From Pyrus communis (taxonomy: Eukaryota; Streptophyta; Magnoliopsida; Rosales; Rosaceae), in assembly GCF_963583255.1 (NCBI RefSeq), contig NC_084815.1, forward strand, positions 18,884,807 through 18,948,806: a DNA stretch of 64,000 bases, in the 5' to 3' direction. Positions 10,582-22,315 of this stretch are shown here, piece by piece. Under the pieces are notes generated by a model, which saw nothing but the letters and a program-made list of their open reading frames with translations, had not been told where the DNA came from and made no database searches. Each line of letters starts with the position of its first letter. Within the stretch, counting starts at the first letter, position 1. The position numbers and the translations under genes are program-made.

Positions 10582-12250
10582 TCAAGTTATTTCTTGTAAA
10601 ACATCAAAGTAATCTAAAATAACCTCATGCGTTGGAATAGATGAGTAAGCGATGGTCGGATTCAAACTAGGGTTACTAGTTGGTGCTGATTTCCTCTTCC
10701 GGGGTTGTGAATCCTTTGAACCAAGGGGTCTACCACGTTTTAGGGTTGGAGCAGATGATTGGCTACCCGCCAATGTACCGGGCCGCATGGAAGGTGCGAT
10801 TTCCTCACCTTCGGGGACGATTCGGCCTTCCCAGGCACGATTATGACGTACGCGGGGTACATCTATCATTGCAGGTGCGTTTACAGCAGGTCTATGTGAT
10901 CTTGTCACTTTAGCTAGATCAGTAAAAGCATCTGGCATGCTCTGAGCAATGCTTTGAAGATTAATAATTTGTCGCACCTCAGTTTCAGACTGGGCAGTGC
11001 GAGGATCTAGATGAGACATAATGAGAGCATACCACGACAATTCACGGTGTTCTCCAGGAATGTTAGCATGTTTATCTCTCCCTAACGATGGGAAAACTGT
11101 CTCATCAAAGTGACAATCTATAAAACATGCGGTAAATAGATCTCTTGTCAAGGGCTCTAAATAACAAATAATTAATCATAACCAACATAGATTCCTATTT
11201 TTCTTTGAGGACCCATTTTGGTACATAATGGCGGTGTTATTGGCACATAAATTGTGCACCTAAACACATGTAAATGTGAGACGTCATGCTCATAACTAGT
11301 AACCAACTGTAACGACGGATGAGGTTGGGTAGCAGTAGGCCTTTGGTGGACCAGCATAGTTGCGTGCAATATTACATAGACTTAGGCAGATACTAGTAAT
11401 TTGGTTCGCATAACCAAAGTCCGAGCTATCAATTGTAGGCACTTTAATCTCTACTACCATGCCGTTTTGGGTGTGAACATGGGGTACATGGATGTTCCAC
11501 TTTAATCTCTACTAACATGTAATAATTGTCAAAAATCTGTGACGTAAACTCTCCAGCGTTATCCAATCGAATCGACTTAATCGGATAATCAATGGTGAGA
11601 CATTAGCTTAATAATTTATGCTAGGAGTTTCACAAATGTAGGATTGCATGTGGACAACTGGCAAACATGTGACCATCGTGTCAATGCATCAACCAACACC
11701 ATAAAGTATCAAAATAGTCCGCTTGTTGGTTGGATAAGTCCACAAATATCCCCTTGAATCCTCTGAAGAAACTTAGGGGGATTGTGAATAATATTTGTAA
11801 TCGAGGGTTGAGTATTCAACTTCCCTAAAGAACACGCTTTGCATGGTGGGAATTCTACGTAGGGAGATAAATTATGCTCATGTGATGATTTGAGGATACG
11901 ACGCATTATATCACATCTAGGATGTCCCATATGGTCATGCCAAAGCAACAAAATGCTCTGGAACTCAGGCATAGGGCCGACCACATGGTGGGCTTCTATG
12001 CCGCGAATGATTGTTATGTACAACCTACTCGGGAGACGTTCCAACTTCTCGTGAATACACTTCTAGCCATATTTATACGAAATAATACAAAGAAATTCAG
12101 ATCCATTATCTTCAGTGGTTTCAATATGATATTGATTATCTCGAATATCTCTAAAACTCAGCAATGTTCTTCCAAAACGAGGAGAATAGAGGGCCTCTTT
12201 AATGGTTAAGATGCTACCATTGGACAACATGATACGGGCTTTTCTGTATC
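10582..12250 (-). pseudogene. Copia pol: integrase region, broken
   Basis: Inserts the DNA copy into the genome. Near 11709-12044 the minus strand has the GAG-pre-integrase zinc region (LLWHDHMGHPRCDIMRRIL, CKACSLGKL, GDICGLIQP). Near 11520-11600 is a decayed core (IRLDNAGEF-like). At 11172-11369 is TSYEHDVSHLHVFRC, the conserved integrase C-terminal part. At 10582-11151 is the hydrophilic linker to the reverse transcriptase, with a basic, Pro/Ser-rich stretch. Multiple frameshifts and stops separate the pieces. Confidence 0.85.
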
Positions 12251-12579
12251 CTTCAATCAGGCTGGATGAGCCTAAGAGAGTTGTCAGATGTGCTTTCTTT
12301 GGTACAAAGTTAGTAAAATAGTGTCACTCATGCAATATGGTGTGCGTGGTAGCACTAATAGCCAAACAACTAACTTCCCCACTAGGCATATACCTAGAAA
12401 TAAATTGATTGAATTGGTTATATGCACAAATATAATTCCATTCATTCAATTAATCAATTTGAGAAATAATATCCATAAAATAACAATCCATAATTCAAAA
12501 CAAACCAAAACCAAAAACATTGTTCCAAATACTTAGAAATAATTTTTCCAAAATTAAACCATAAACCTAGAAAATATTT

Positions 12580-12594
12580 GGGGGGGGGGGGGGG
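12580..12594. repeat. Poly-G tract (15 G)
   Basis: An uninterrupted run of 15 G in the copia gag-pol junction region. It is prone to length error in sequencing and could itself account for an apparent local frameshift. Confidence 0.9.
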
Positions 12595-12660
12595 ACAGTC
12601 TATCCACTCCTAGTGAGTTTGGCCACAAGGGATAAAACACCTTAAAAACATGTCTAAAAT

Positions 12661-13654
12661 TTATTCGTCCATAAGAGCTGATGCTTCCTGAAAATCTGAT
12701 ATCTCCATGGATGTAGTAGTATCTTCGGGATGATCCACCTGCACAAAGTTAGACTCATGACGGGAATGATACTTGGCAATGGCCTCAAGGGTAGCTCTAC
12801 ATACACATGACCAATGATCCTTTGATCCACAGTGGTAGCACAGTCCATTTCAGTGCAAGCCGATTGAACGGTAGTTTTTCCCTTGTTCTTGAAGTTTGTG
12901 GCCTTAGAAGTAAGAGGTTGGCGCTTCTGGGTCAAATTTTCTTTCTTAGGTGTGCCTTGACTCTGCAAACCTTGGGCCTATGGTGGGGCTTGCCACCTAA
13001 AGCCACAATCACAACAATTTTTGAGTCGTTTGTGGCTGCTAGAATTGGTTGCATGCTCTTCAGGCGCGTCGTTTAAGCTAGTGGGTAGAGCTTGACAATT
13101 CTTCATCAAAAGCTGTTTTTGCTTTTCAACGAGAAGTAAAATAGAGATTAAATTCAAAAATTTGGTGAACTTTTGTGCCCTATATTGTTGTTGTAGGACA
13201 ATATTGGTGGCATGGAAGGTTGAATAAGCCTTATCCATAAAATCTGATTCGGTTAATTCCACTTTACAGAACTTTAGCAATGATCAGATTCTACAAACTT
13301 CAGAGTTGTATTTATTCACGGACTTAAAGTCTTGGAAGCGAAGATGCTGCCAGTCGTGTCTTGCTTCAGGCAAGTATATGTCTTTCTAGTGATCGAAACG
13401 GTCGGCCAGAACAAGCTAGAGGATGCATGGGTCCTCCTCAGTAAGGTATTCGATCTGCAGAGCATCATGGATATGTCTTTGAATAAAGATCATTGCAATA
13501 GCTTTCTGAGCTTCGTCGATAGGTTTGTCGTTAATGGGTGCCTCGATGATGGCTCTAAAGTAATAAGATGGAGCTTCACGTCTTGAACCCACTTTAGGTA
13601 GTTTCTTTCAGATACTTCCAGAACAGTGAAGGCGAGCTTGTTCAAGTTCGACAT
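12661..13654 (-). pseudogene. Copia gag (UBN2 type), broken
   Basis: Nucleocapsid/capsid protein of the element. The minus-strand start ATG at 13654 opens MSNLNKLAFTVLEVSERNYL, the usual start of UBN2-type copia gag. At 12978-13280 the conserved segment STFHATNIVLQQQYRAQKFT is followed by LLMKNCQALPTS. A CCHC zinc knuckle reads in a shifted frame near 12790-12850 (CYHCGSKDHWSCVC-like). The frame ends about ALMDE-stop at 12661. Several frame breaks are present. Confidence 0.85.
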
Positions 13655-13841
13655 GTCCCTAAAACGAAGGGTACAACAAAAATGTGGCTAGTCATATGTT
13701 AATCCATAGACCTACATTCGGGTTCTATTGACATGTATTGGTTTAATTTATGCATGAAAGCTATAAGTTTCATGTGGTAAGTTTTGAATGAAAACTTCGA
13801 GTTCCAAAGGCACTAAATGTGAAGTTTCAAAACACAAAAAT

Positions 13842-14047
13842 TGTTGGAAATAAAATATAGGTAGAGAATAAGAGAGAATAGAGAGAAACGAAAGAGTGAT
13901 TGGGAGGAAAAAAATCTAAGTATTTTTCATTCTTATTAGAATGTCTATTTATAGGCTTAGGATTTACGTAGAAAAGGTCTCAACTATTTACATATTACAG
14001 ATAGAACCAGAATGTGAACAACCACATAATAAATATCATTTATAACA
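13842..14047 (-). mobile_element. Second copia-type LTR (3' LTR) with interior remnant
   Basis: A 206-bp LTR, TGTTGGAAAT...TATAACA. CTCCCCCTTGG follows at once, the polypurine tract of a minus-strand element, so it belongs to an element lying to the right, not to the gag at 13654 (no primer-binding site is seen at 13830-13841). It is only loosely similar to the 260-bp LTR at 7758. Element-like non-coding sequence continues to about 14345 (AACCCAATGGGATAAAAAC); no protein domain survives. Confidence 0.65.
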
Positions 14048-14345
14048 CTCCCCCTTGGATGTTTGGATGTTCACCAATTAATTATAGTTACCACAATAAA
14101 ATCTTGTAGAAAACCCAATGAGAAAAAACATAAGGCAAGGAGAAAAATTAGTCACCACGATTATGAAAGATTTATATGGTGTTGGACGCGCATAATGTTG
14201 CCTCGCTAGACCTTGACAGGAAAAACCCAATGGGATAAAAACATGGTCGAAGGGAAAAGGGCACAAAGTGCTTATATGTCCATTATGGCATATTATCAAA
14301 CACACCCCTAATAAATAACTCTGCATGTCTCCCCTTGATGACATG

Positions 14346-16461
14346 AAGCCTATGTTCGGCTGGTCATCATTAACAAGTTCTAAATAATGTGACTTTGACC
14401 TTCTGTTTGGTAGAACTTAACTAGGAAATGCCAAAGTTTATTGGGAGTTGACAATTGACGTTTGTGTTCCTGCAAAGAACAAACAAATACAAAATAAAAT
14501 TTAGGATTTAAAATAAACTAGAAGCATTATAAATTCCATGGTAATTAATATAAACCATATATACAAATAGCCGTGTACACTCTTCAAGAGTCATACTAAA
14601 ACTCTTAACTCTTTAAGGACATGTTGCAACAATTTAGTTCAAACTAACAAGATTAATTATTGAGGCAATATATACCAAAATTATCTAAAATACGTATTGA
14701 GTACATATATACTTTGAGTCTATGCTCTTCAATTGAAATATTTGAATAAGAATTTCTTCGAGAGATTTAAAAACTTAAAATCTCAAGTGGTATGCAGTTT
14801 TCACATTCTATAAGTCTCACGTTTAAAATAATACTGTAATTATAGAAATGTGGTTGCACTTATAATAGTAGACTATGTCTATACCAAGAAGCGTATGCCA
14901 TACAATAATATTATTTCACTTTAATACTAACACCCAAGAATAAGTTTTTGGGTTTAAACTATAAGTTCACTTGTTTTACGTTTTTCAACGGCTCTCAAAA
15001 ATAGAATTTGCCTCTTTCCAATTTGGCCTACCCTTTTACAATTTGTCAACATTTAATGGGAGAACGTGATTGAATAGCCCTTGTTGATATGAGTAGCTAC
15101 TATAATCAAAACTATCGATTATCATCAATTAGTGATCCAACAATTCTTATTCACATGCGTATGCTTTATTTATAAGTATTTCATTGCTTGGGTATAATGC
15201 CTCGCCAGGGCTTCTATTGTCAAATCTAGAACAAACATCTTAAAATGAATTAGGTAGAAAATTGGATTATAACCTTTTATGGAGCGCCACTTTCAATAGG
15301 GTTTGAACTTTATTAATCTTCACTTATTAGGAGTTCACAGCTTGGTACCTATATATTTGTCATGTATTCATGCATGCAACTAATTAACACAAGCCACTTA
15401 CGAGACAAGAGCAGATGTGTCAATGCAGATTCACAACGTTCTTGAAACTATCATTTCTCCCCCAAATGTCGGGATTATTGTCCCACCAAAGTGATAAATC
15501 TACAAAATGCTGTAACTATGAGCACAACTTCAAACACATTGACTTGAATCCCAATTTTAATGAACAAAAAAAACCATCTTTGTGTACACAATTACTTATT
15601 GGTTGGAAACTTAACCTCAACCAAACTGATCGTATGTAATTAATGATGCATGTGATCAAAATGTATCTTCCAACATAAATAAGCAATGAATAAAATGCTT
15701 AAAGCTTGAGGTAAGCCATGATAAGTGTTTAAATTAACCCCAAGTGGCATGAAATAGCCTACCAAATTTGTGAATTTTGCTTATAATTGCGAGTAAGTAA
15801 TATAATAACCATGTTATAGGTACATTTAGGTCATTGGTCAAATAATCCACAATTAGATATTGATTAAGGTTAGAAATACGGTTTTAAATTCTCGAGAAGA
15901 AAATGGGGATCCAAGGTCAATTTTGACTTAGATGGTATGAGGACCAATTTTTCATGTGAGCAAACCTTGTAAGGACGTGCACAATGCACTATGTTGGGGC
16001 ATTAAAATATGTACATACCGATTTGTTAAAAAAAAAATCCTACATATCATTGTGGATCATGAATGGCCATGATAATCATGTCATGATTCAGTTACTGAAC
16101 TTCTTATTCATGACAAGCATACACTACTTCCATGATTGTGTGATAAAATTCACAAAAAAAGTAAGAGCTTCTGTTGAAAAAATTAATTCAACGATATACA
16201 ATTCAATATAATAATAAATTTAATTAACGAATTCATAGTAACCTAAGAAAAACTAAAATTGAAATAAGAAAATTGAAAAAACACCATAAAAAAATGCTGA
16301 CAAGTAAATAAATGAAGAGACAAGCTGTTGGGAGATAACTCAATCATTAATTGCTTACTAAACTCAATGTGGGAGATGAAACTTGACCACTTATAGTTGG
16401 ATCAAATTATTTTCTATTTGAATCATAGATAAATCTCAAAAAGTTGGAGCATTTGGTAGTA
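14346..16461. other. AT-rich intergenic, nothing recognised
   Basis: No domain, RNA gene or clean terminal repeats were found. It may include further decayed copia interior (TATAATGCCTCGCCAGGGC near 15195 resembles the remnant at 14190), but this is weak. Confidence 0.4.
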
Positions 16462-16466
16462 TGGAC

Positions 16467-16877
16467 TGTTAGAATTCGAATGAGCTATGCAACTGTTAGC
16501 TATGACTACACAGATTTCCTAAGAGAATAGAAGGAATTACAGTACGAAAATGGAAGAGAAGATGGTCGAGAGAGAGAGAGAGGGAGTGAGAGAATATGAC
16601 TCTGAATATTCTTCATACATTCAGCTTTCATTCATCTGAGAGAGGAAAGGAAATCCACTCTCTTCTAACCGCTGCACACTTTTGGCAGTATTCAAATTAC
16701 ATCAAAAGAATCTCATCCTTCCATCTTACACCCTATGAGATAAAGATACATATCTACTTACTTACTTAAGACCTATGAGACTTAAACAAATAAGCATACA
16801 ACCAATTTAGCTAAACATCCTAGCAATATGAGCTGGAAATACAACTACCACATCAGATCACAATTTACACACTAACA
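16467..16877. mobile_element. Solo LTR, TSD TGGAC
   Basis: A 411-bp sequence with inverted terminal bases TGTTAG...CTAACA, flanked on both sides by the 5-bp direct repeat TGGAC (16462-16466 and 16878-16882). No interior is present, so it is the product of LTR-LTR recombination. A GA microsatellite lies at about 16567-16590. It ends 366 bp upstream of the TIR-domain ATG and could have altered that gene's promoter. Confidence 0.88.
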
Positions 16878-17243
16878 TGGACTATGGAAGACAAGATCCA
16901 TTTATCCGCTTACATATATTTTCTTAATACAGGTTGGTGTGTCATCTTCATCAGACGACATATAAGTCAAGGAGAAATAGAAAGAAAAAGACTAGTCCAC
17001 GTTTGGTTTTTTAAATCATAATTTCCGAAGTAAGTTCACTGCAGGTGCATAGCATTGGCGATGGTTTCACACGCATACGGGTGAAACTTGAAAGGTAGCA
17101 GTCGGAAACTTCCTGGGAAATATTTCTTCTAGCGCAAAGGTCGGTCGCCTAATTTATAAACACGTACGAGAAAGTCTTTTGACATAATCGCTGCCACCTC
17201 TTCGAATTTCTTGTCTTGATCCCGGACAGCTAGCTAGGAGACC

Positions 17244-17756
17244 ATGCAACCTCACAATACAAATTCGACCAACGAGCTTTGGAAATATGATGCATATCTC
17301 AGCTTCAGACGAGCAGATACAGGCAACAACTTTACGGACCATCTGCGCAGCAATTTGCATCAAAGGGGATTTCGAGTCTTCAGATACGACGATGAGTTTC
17401 CAAGACGAAGAGAAGACTACTTACCACCATGGCTTTCCAAAGGAATCGAGGAGTCAAAGATTTTGCAAATCTTATTCTCTGAAAATTATGCATCCTCAGC
17501 ATGGTGCTTGGATGAACTCGTCAAGATCCTTGAATCTAGAGACTCACAGGCAGGACAACAAATTATTGTGCCAATTTTCTACAAAGTGCGGCCCTCGGAT
17601 ATACGACATCAAAAAGGCAGTTATGCTCAGGTATTTGCTTATCATGAAGAACTATATAAGGATACAAATCTGGAGAAGGTGTCGAGATGAATGGAAGCTC
17701 TTAGAGAAGCAGCAAACGTGCATGAGTGGGTGGCTTTTGGATAACAGGTATGCATA
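17244..17756 (+). pseudogene. TIR-domain (TNL-type) resistance gene fragment, exon 1 only
   Basis: TIR domains of plant immune receptors hydrolyse NAD to signal cell death. From ATG 17244 the frame gives YDAYLSFRRADTGNNFTDHL, then RVFRYDDEFPRR, IEESKILQILFSENYASS, WCLDELVKIL (including the Glu equivalent to the catalytic residue of plant TIR NADases) and VPIFYKVRPSDIRHQKGS, about 149 residues. It then meets TGA at 17688-17690 exactly where family members have Trp (KVSR-W-EALREAAN). After the stop the same frame continues MEALREAANVHEW before a possible donor CAG/GTATGC near 17748. No NB-ARC or LRR exon follows before 18960, so this is a truncated relic or, at most, a TIR-only protein. The usual SFRGEDTR reads SFRRADTG. 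Confidence 0.88.
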
Positions 17757-17763
17757 TTTCTAA

Positions 17764-18461
17764 CCACTTGCATAATTACATTTGAGTATTGCATTCTTTT
17801 ATCCAATTTTTCTTCAGTAGAGTAGTCTGGGAAATAGATGGTGAATATTGACTCTAAGAAACCGAGCGATTGGATCTAAAAAATCGAACAGTGAAAATTG
17901 TTTTGAAAAGTGAGGTCTTTTGATTTAGCCCAACCAACCATGCTCATTCTAGTGAAACCCTCTTATCTACAATAACACTCGAGAGTAACCTGAAGAAGAA
18001 AAAAAACACGATAAATTAGTAGTACCTGTATCGAAGGTCTATTAACCTCTACGTTTGATTCTTCTAATGCATGTTTGGTTTAGGTAAGAACTATGAAGAT
18101 TGGTTTTTCCAATTCACCTTTTATCCAGTTAAACGGAACCAACTTGGTTTTATGTCGGAGTAAAATTTATATGCTAATTGCTAATGGACCCCTCGCATGG
18201 GAAGAAATATCACAAATTCCACCAAAATAATAATCATTATTTATTCAATATAATTCAGTGAATTCATGGAAAAGTGAGTACGAGAAGACGAGAAAGCCGC
18301 CGGTAATGCATGAAGATGCAGAGGTTGTCAGAGATAAAACAGGAAGAGTCTCAATCTCTTTTCCGAGTTAGTCTCGACCCTTTTTAACTTTGTCTGTTTT
18401 TGGTGAACGGATTCTCGATAAAACCAAAGTCATTAAAGCTGCCAATAAATAATGAATACGT
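17764..18461. other. Intergenic, nothing recognised
   Basis: Sequence downstream of the TIR exon. It would correspond to intron 1 and the NB-ARC exon in an intact TNL, but no such motif (P-loop GxGGxGKT) reads in any frame. Confidence 0.4.
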
Positions 18462-18470
18462 CTATAAGAG

Positions 18471-18638
18471 GCGAAATTTTTCATCGTGATCGGAATACGG
18501 ATGGTGCATCACATGTTTTCATATAAGTAGTAAAAAATTTATTTTTTAAGTTATTAACTTTTTAACACACATATCTCACTTTTTATATAGTAACATATGA
18601 TGTACTATCTCGTATTCTGGTCACAATGAAAATTTCTC
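18471..18638. mobile_element. Mutator-like MITE, family X copy 2
   Basis: A 168-bp element with a perfect 9-bp target duplication CTATAAGAG (18462-18470 and 18639-18647). The ends GCGAAATTTTTCAT...ATGAAAATTTCTC are inverted repeats that continue through the CGTGATCGGAATACG / CGTATTCTGGTCACA arms. Its centre matches the copy at 4927-5097. The 9-bp duplication points to Mutator-type mobilisation. Confidence 0.92.
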
Positions 18639-18965
18639 CTATAAGAGAATTCTCTTTGTTAGAGAAATTTTTTTGGATTTCGGGAGCACTAGTTGAGCTG
18701 GTATTCCTCACAAATAAAAACTTGACACATGTTCACCACTAATTAACATCTCACATAGGCTAAAAACTCTGCTTAGTTAAGATGCAATTCGGTTTTGATA
18801 AAATATAATCAATGGATTTATGATGAACTTCCTTTCCTATACCTAACATTCATTATTTAATTTCTCAAAAAAAAGAATTTATTTGATTAAAGAAAAAAAA
18901 AAACCCCCCAAATTTCTTCCCCACAAGCCACCACATCCGCCACCGTACACCTCACCCCAACCCAA

Positions 18966-20708
18966 TGATGTGATATATTCTAACACACATATTAAACCCT
19001 ATAATTGTAGTATATGTAAGTAGGGATCGTTCTAGGCCGGTGATTAAAAGGGATGCTAATCTACACAATTTAAACTCTAAAACACTAAACTAGACTCTAA
19101 AACAAAAAACTAGACTCTAATAACTCAAAACTGACTAGAATGACTCAAAACACACAAATTAAGTTAAATTGACTCAAAACATGTACTAGAAAGTGATTTG
19201 AACGAAAATTGAACTAAAAAGACTCAAAATACTAAATTAGACAGATTTGAACACGTTTCTAACTAATCTAACACACTTAATTAAAAAGGGGGGGGATTGA
19301 TTTGGACGAAATTAATTAAACTAAACAGATTGCATAAACTAAACAGGTTAGACACGAAATTGGGTGTTTTAAGGGTGAAAGGCAAGCTAGAGGGTCCTTC
19401 TCCACACATGAACCATATGCAACACAAATCGATTTCCAATTATTATTCCTTTAAACCATGAATGACAATGCCCCAAATTAATCGTGAGAAGCACAAATTA
19501 ACTTTCAAATTTTCCTAAATTCATTGAATTGGATGGAATACACATCAACAACCAAATTATTCTGATCAAGTTCCCTACATGAACAACATAATAGAGATAC
19601 AATCAAAGATTATTAAGCTTTGTGAAAATCATAAGCATTGACAAGGCATTCGTAACTATGAACTGTATGATACTCCCGCCATGGATTTACTTAACACGAT
19701 TGTGACTAGCAACCTCCACTACTTATAAATATAAGTTCATAACTATTAGGTGAAATTTCCTTATATTTTAGCATCAAATTCATGCATGCAACCTAAGTGT
19801 GCACCCTTAATCAACATACAAGAATAAGTTATCAATCAAACAAATAAGTAAATCGCATTCATGTTTTACGAAACAATAATTGGATGTAATCAATTCATAT
19901 AAAACATATGTCCATGGTTTTGAATTCACCTCTAGCTAAAAAGAATTTAGTTCAACATGTTCATCATAATTGACAAGCAATCTAAAATAAACATTAAAAC
20001 TAAAACTAAGGATAGAAAGCACCCTAGACACTCCAGCGATCCCAAAGGCTTTGGATTGTAGGTCATGGCTCAAAATCCCTTCTTCTCCTTCCTTCCTTGC
20101 TGTGGCACAAATTGAATTTTCTGATTTTCTCTCTTGTGTGTGGTCTTCCCTTTTCTGCGGTAGATTTATGTATTTATATGCTAGGGTTTCATGGCACAAA
20201 GCCTTGGAGGACAAGGATAGACACGGCAGAGTTGTAGGGGGAAAAGTTAGGGTTAAGTGCATGGAAGAAACCAAAGAGAATAGGGAGAGGGTGCGACATC
20301 AATGTAGGAAAAGGATAGAGCTTCTAGAACCTGATATTTAGGTGATTCAATATGAAATTAAGTCCTCTTTGCAGTTGGAATTAAGGTGGAATAAGATTAG
20401 GCTAGGATAAGATAAGATAAGGTTGGATAAGGTTTGGATAAGATAATGTAATTTGGATAATGTTTCCTTCTTCTTAGCTGATTCTTTATCTTCCAAGTCT
20501 TTGATTTAATTCTTCCAGATGTTAAGCATATTCTTAGCCTCTCTTCGTCCATCCATCTTGATTCCAACCCAAAATGCACTTTCTTGCCTCTTTTGCCCTT
20601 TAAACCTACAAACACACGAAAATAGCTTAAATCACTATAATAAATAGAAACTAACTTACTAAATGAAAAGAAACAAGCTAACTAAGTCGCATAAATATGC
20701 TCCTATCA
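18966..20708. mobile_element. 1.74-kb solo LTR or terminal-repeat element, TSD CCCAA
   Basis: Begins TGATGTGATAT and ends CTCCTATCA (TGAT...ATCA inverted ends), flanked by the 5-bp direct repeat CCCAA (18961-18965 and 20709-20713). The interior is non-coding, with repeated CTAGACTC(T)AAAAC words near 19060-19130 and a 7-bp poly-G near 19290. Length and composition fit a long solo LTR of a Ty3/gypsy or LARD-type element. Open frames inside (for example 20051-20341) have no family support. Confidence 0.85.
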
Positions 20709-20713
20709 CCCAA

Positions 20714-21700
20714 CCCTCGCTTCCTTCTTCCTCACCACTCTCTCTCTCTCACCTTCTCCCAGTACCTAAAAAAATTTCTCTTGTCATCCAATGAGGATGA
20801 AAAAATAAACATAGCCGTATTTATTTTATTTTAAATACTATTATTGATATTCCTTGTCATCCAAAGAGGATGAAACTACAAACATACCATTATTTATTTT
20901 ATTTTAATTAAATGAAAATAAATTTCTTAAGAGAATCTTTCTTGTCATCCACAACCATAACCACTACTTTTTTCTAGGGGTGGTCCAGATTGGCATCCCG
21001 ATCCAAAAATGATAACCTAAATCCTGAATCAATCATTTTCAGGACATGATTCTGAAAACTAAAACCTAACTGAAATTTTGGTATTCTCAAATTTTGGGAT
21101 TCGATACGGTTTGGGTATAATTTCCAATATATGTGTTTGGACCCAAATTTACACCATCGGCTAGTGCGATCAGGGCTATTGAGTGAGCATAGCTTCACAC
21201 CGTCAGATGAAAAAGTGAAGATAATTTTGATAATGAATTATCTTAATATTTTCTTATACAAAATAAATGGGATGGAAACAAGCAGAATGGTTCAAACTGA
21301 TTTGTGATGTTTGGCGTGTGGACGTGTGGTTTGAATCAGTCTGGCCTGGTTGCCAGATATGCATGTATGCGATAAAGATGAAATTGAAATGGTGATGTGG
21401 TTAGAATGGCTTTTGGGATTAGTCAAAGACTAACAAACTTGCTATGCACGTGGATTGTCACTAGCAATGGATGATTAGGTGGTGGCTTTTAATTTTGCAT
21501 GCGGCAGATAAAGATGAGTTCTATTAAGATTTTACGTGTGGAGGTGATGATAATGATTATCCATGGTTCTATGCAATTTAGGATTCTATCATGATGCATG
21601 TGATGATTTCCAGTTGGCCGACGAGAGATGAAAGGACAATTATCCTACGCGCATAGGATAATAAGCAAGATTAAGTGACGATCATTCTACCTAGAGTAAT
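20714..21700. other. Intergenic with an imperfect repeat
   Basis: A CTTGTCATCCAATGAGGATG-type word recurs at about 20780, 20852 and 20941 with TTATTTTATTTTAA between, an imperfect tandem repeat of roughly 75-85 bp. Nothing else is recognised. Confidence 0.5.
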
Positions 21701-21739
21701 ATTCCAAGAATCGTGTGCAGTGGCTACAACTTGAGGGTG

Positions 21740-22315
21740 AGGCAGTTCATTCCTATAAATACAAAGCCGTGGACAACATTCAAGGCCCCTTTCAAATCAA
21801 CACACAAATTTCCATGCGCAAAGCTTCTCAACAACTTTGAGATTTTTCCCTTCTTTTTCTTCCCGTCATCATATCTTCAGTTTGGATAAACAACACTGTG
21901 AAGGCAACCGGCAACATCTTCAGTTTGGATAAATAACACTGAAACCGTAGAATCAGCCGACCGAGGAGCACCTTCAGTTTGGATAAATAACACTGCTTCA
22001 AGACCGACTGGTTATTATCTAAGTCTCGGTTGACAAGGATATATAAGTCCTTGTTGGAAGAGGTCATCTCATCAGCCTTCTCGATGAAGTAAGGTGTCAT
22101 CAGGTTACTACATTTGGCACACTGAAAACGAATTTGATATTGAACTTCGCAGAACTAGCAGCCTTGTCTTCAGGCTCTAAAACCCGAAGGCCGAGACGTG
22201 TTCCTTCCTCGGTCGCAGTGGCGAGATCAAGAAGTCAGCAGTGTGCCTAACGCCACATCAACATATTTTACACCCCGACCAAACTCGGTCGACGAGTTGG
22301 TACGCCCCACGATGG
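21740..22315 (+). mobile_element. Probable Ty3/gypsy LTR/leader remnant (plus strand)
   Basis: CCTATAAATACAAAGCC at 21751-21767 looks like an LTR promoter. It is followed by three spaced copies of TCTTCAGTTTGGATAAATAA (about 21874, 21917, 21971) and a leader ending GACGAGTTGGTACGCCCCAC near 22310, a wording common at the start of gypsy elements in plants. No LTR boundaries or gag follow, because the LINE remnant starts here. Family memory only. Confidence 0.45.

Noticed and set aside
13842..14047. 5' LTR of the copia element with gag at 13654
   Set aside because: Its outer side carries a polypurine tract and its inner side lacks a primer-binding site, so it fits the 3' LTR of another element; it is also unlike the LTR at 7758.
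17763..18960. NB-ARC/LRR exons of the TIR gene
   Set aside because: No P-loop, kinase-2, GLPL or LRR motif in any frame before the next mobile element.
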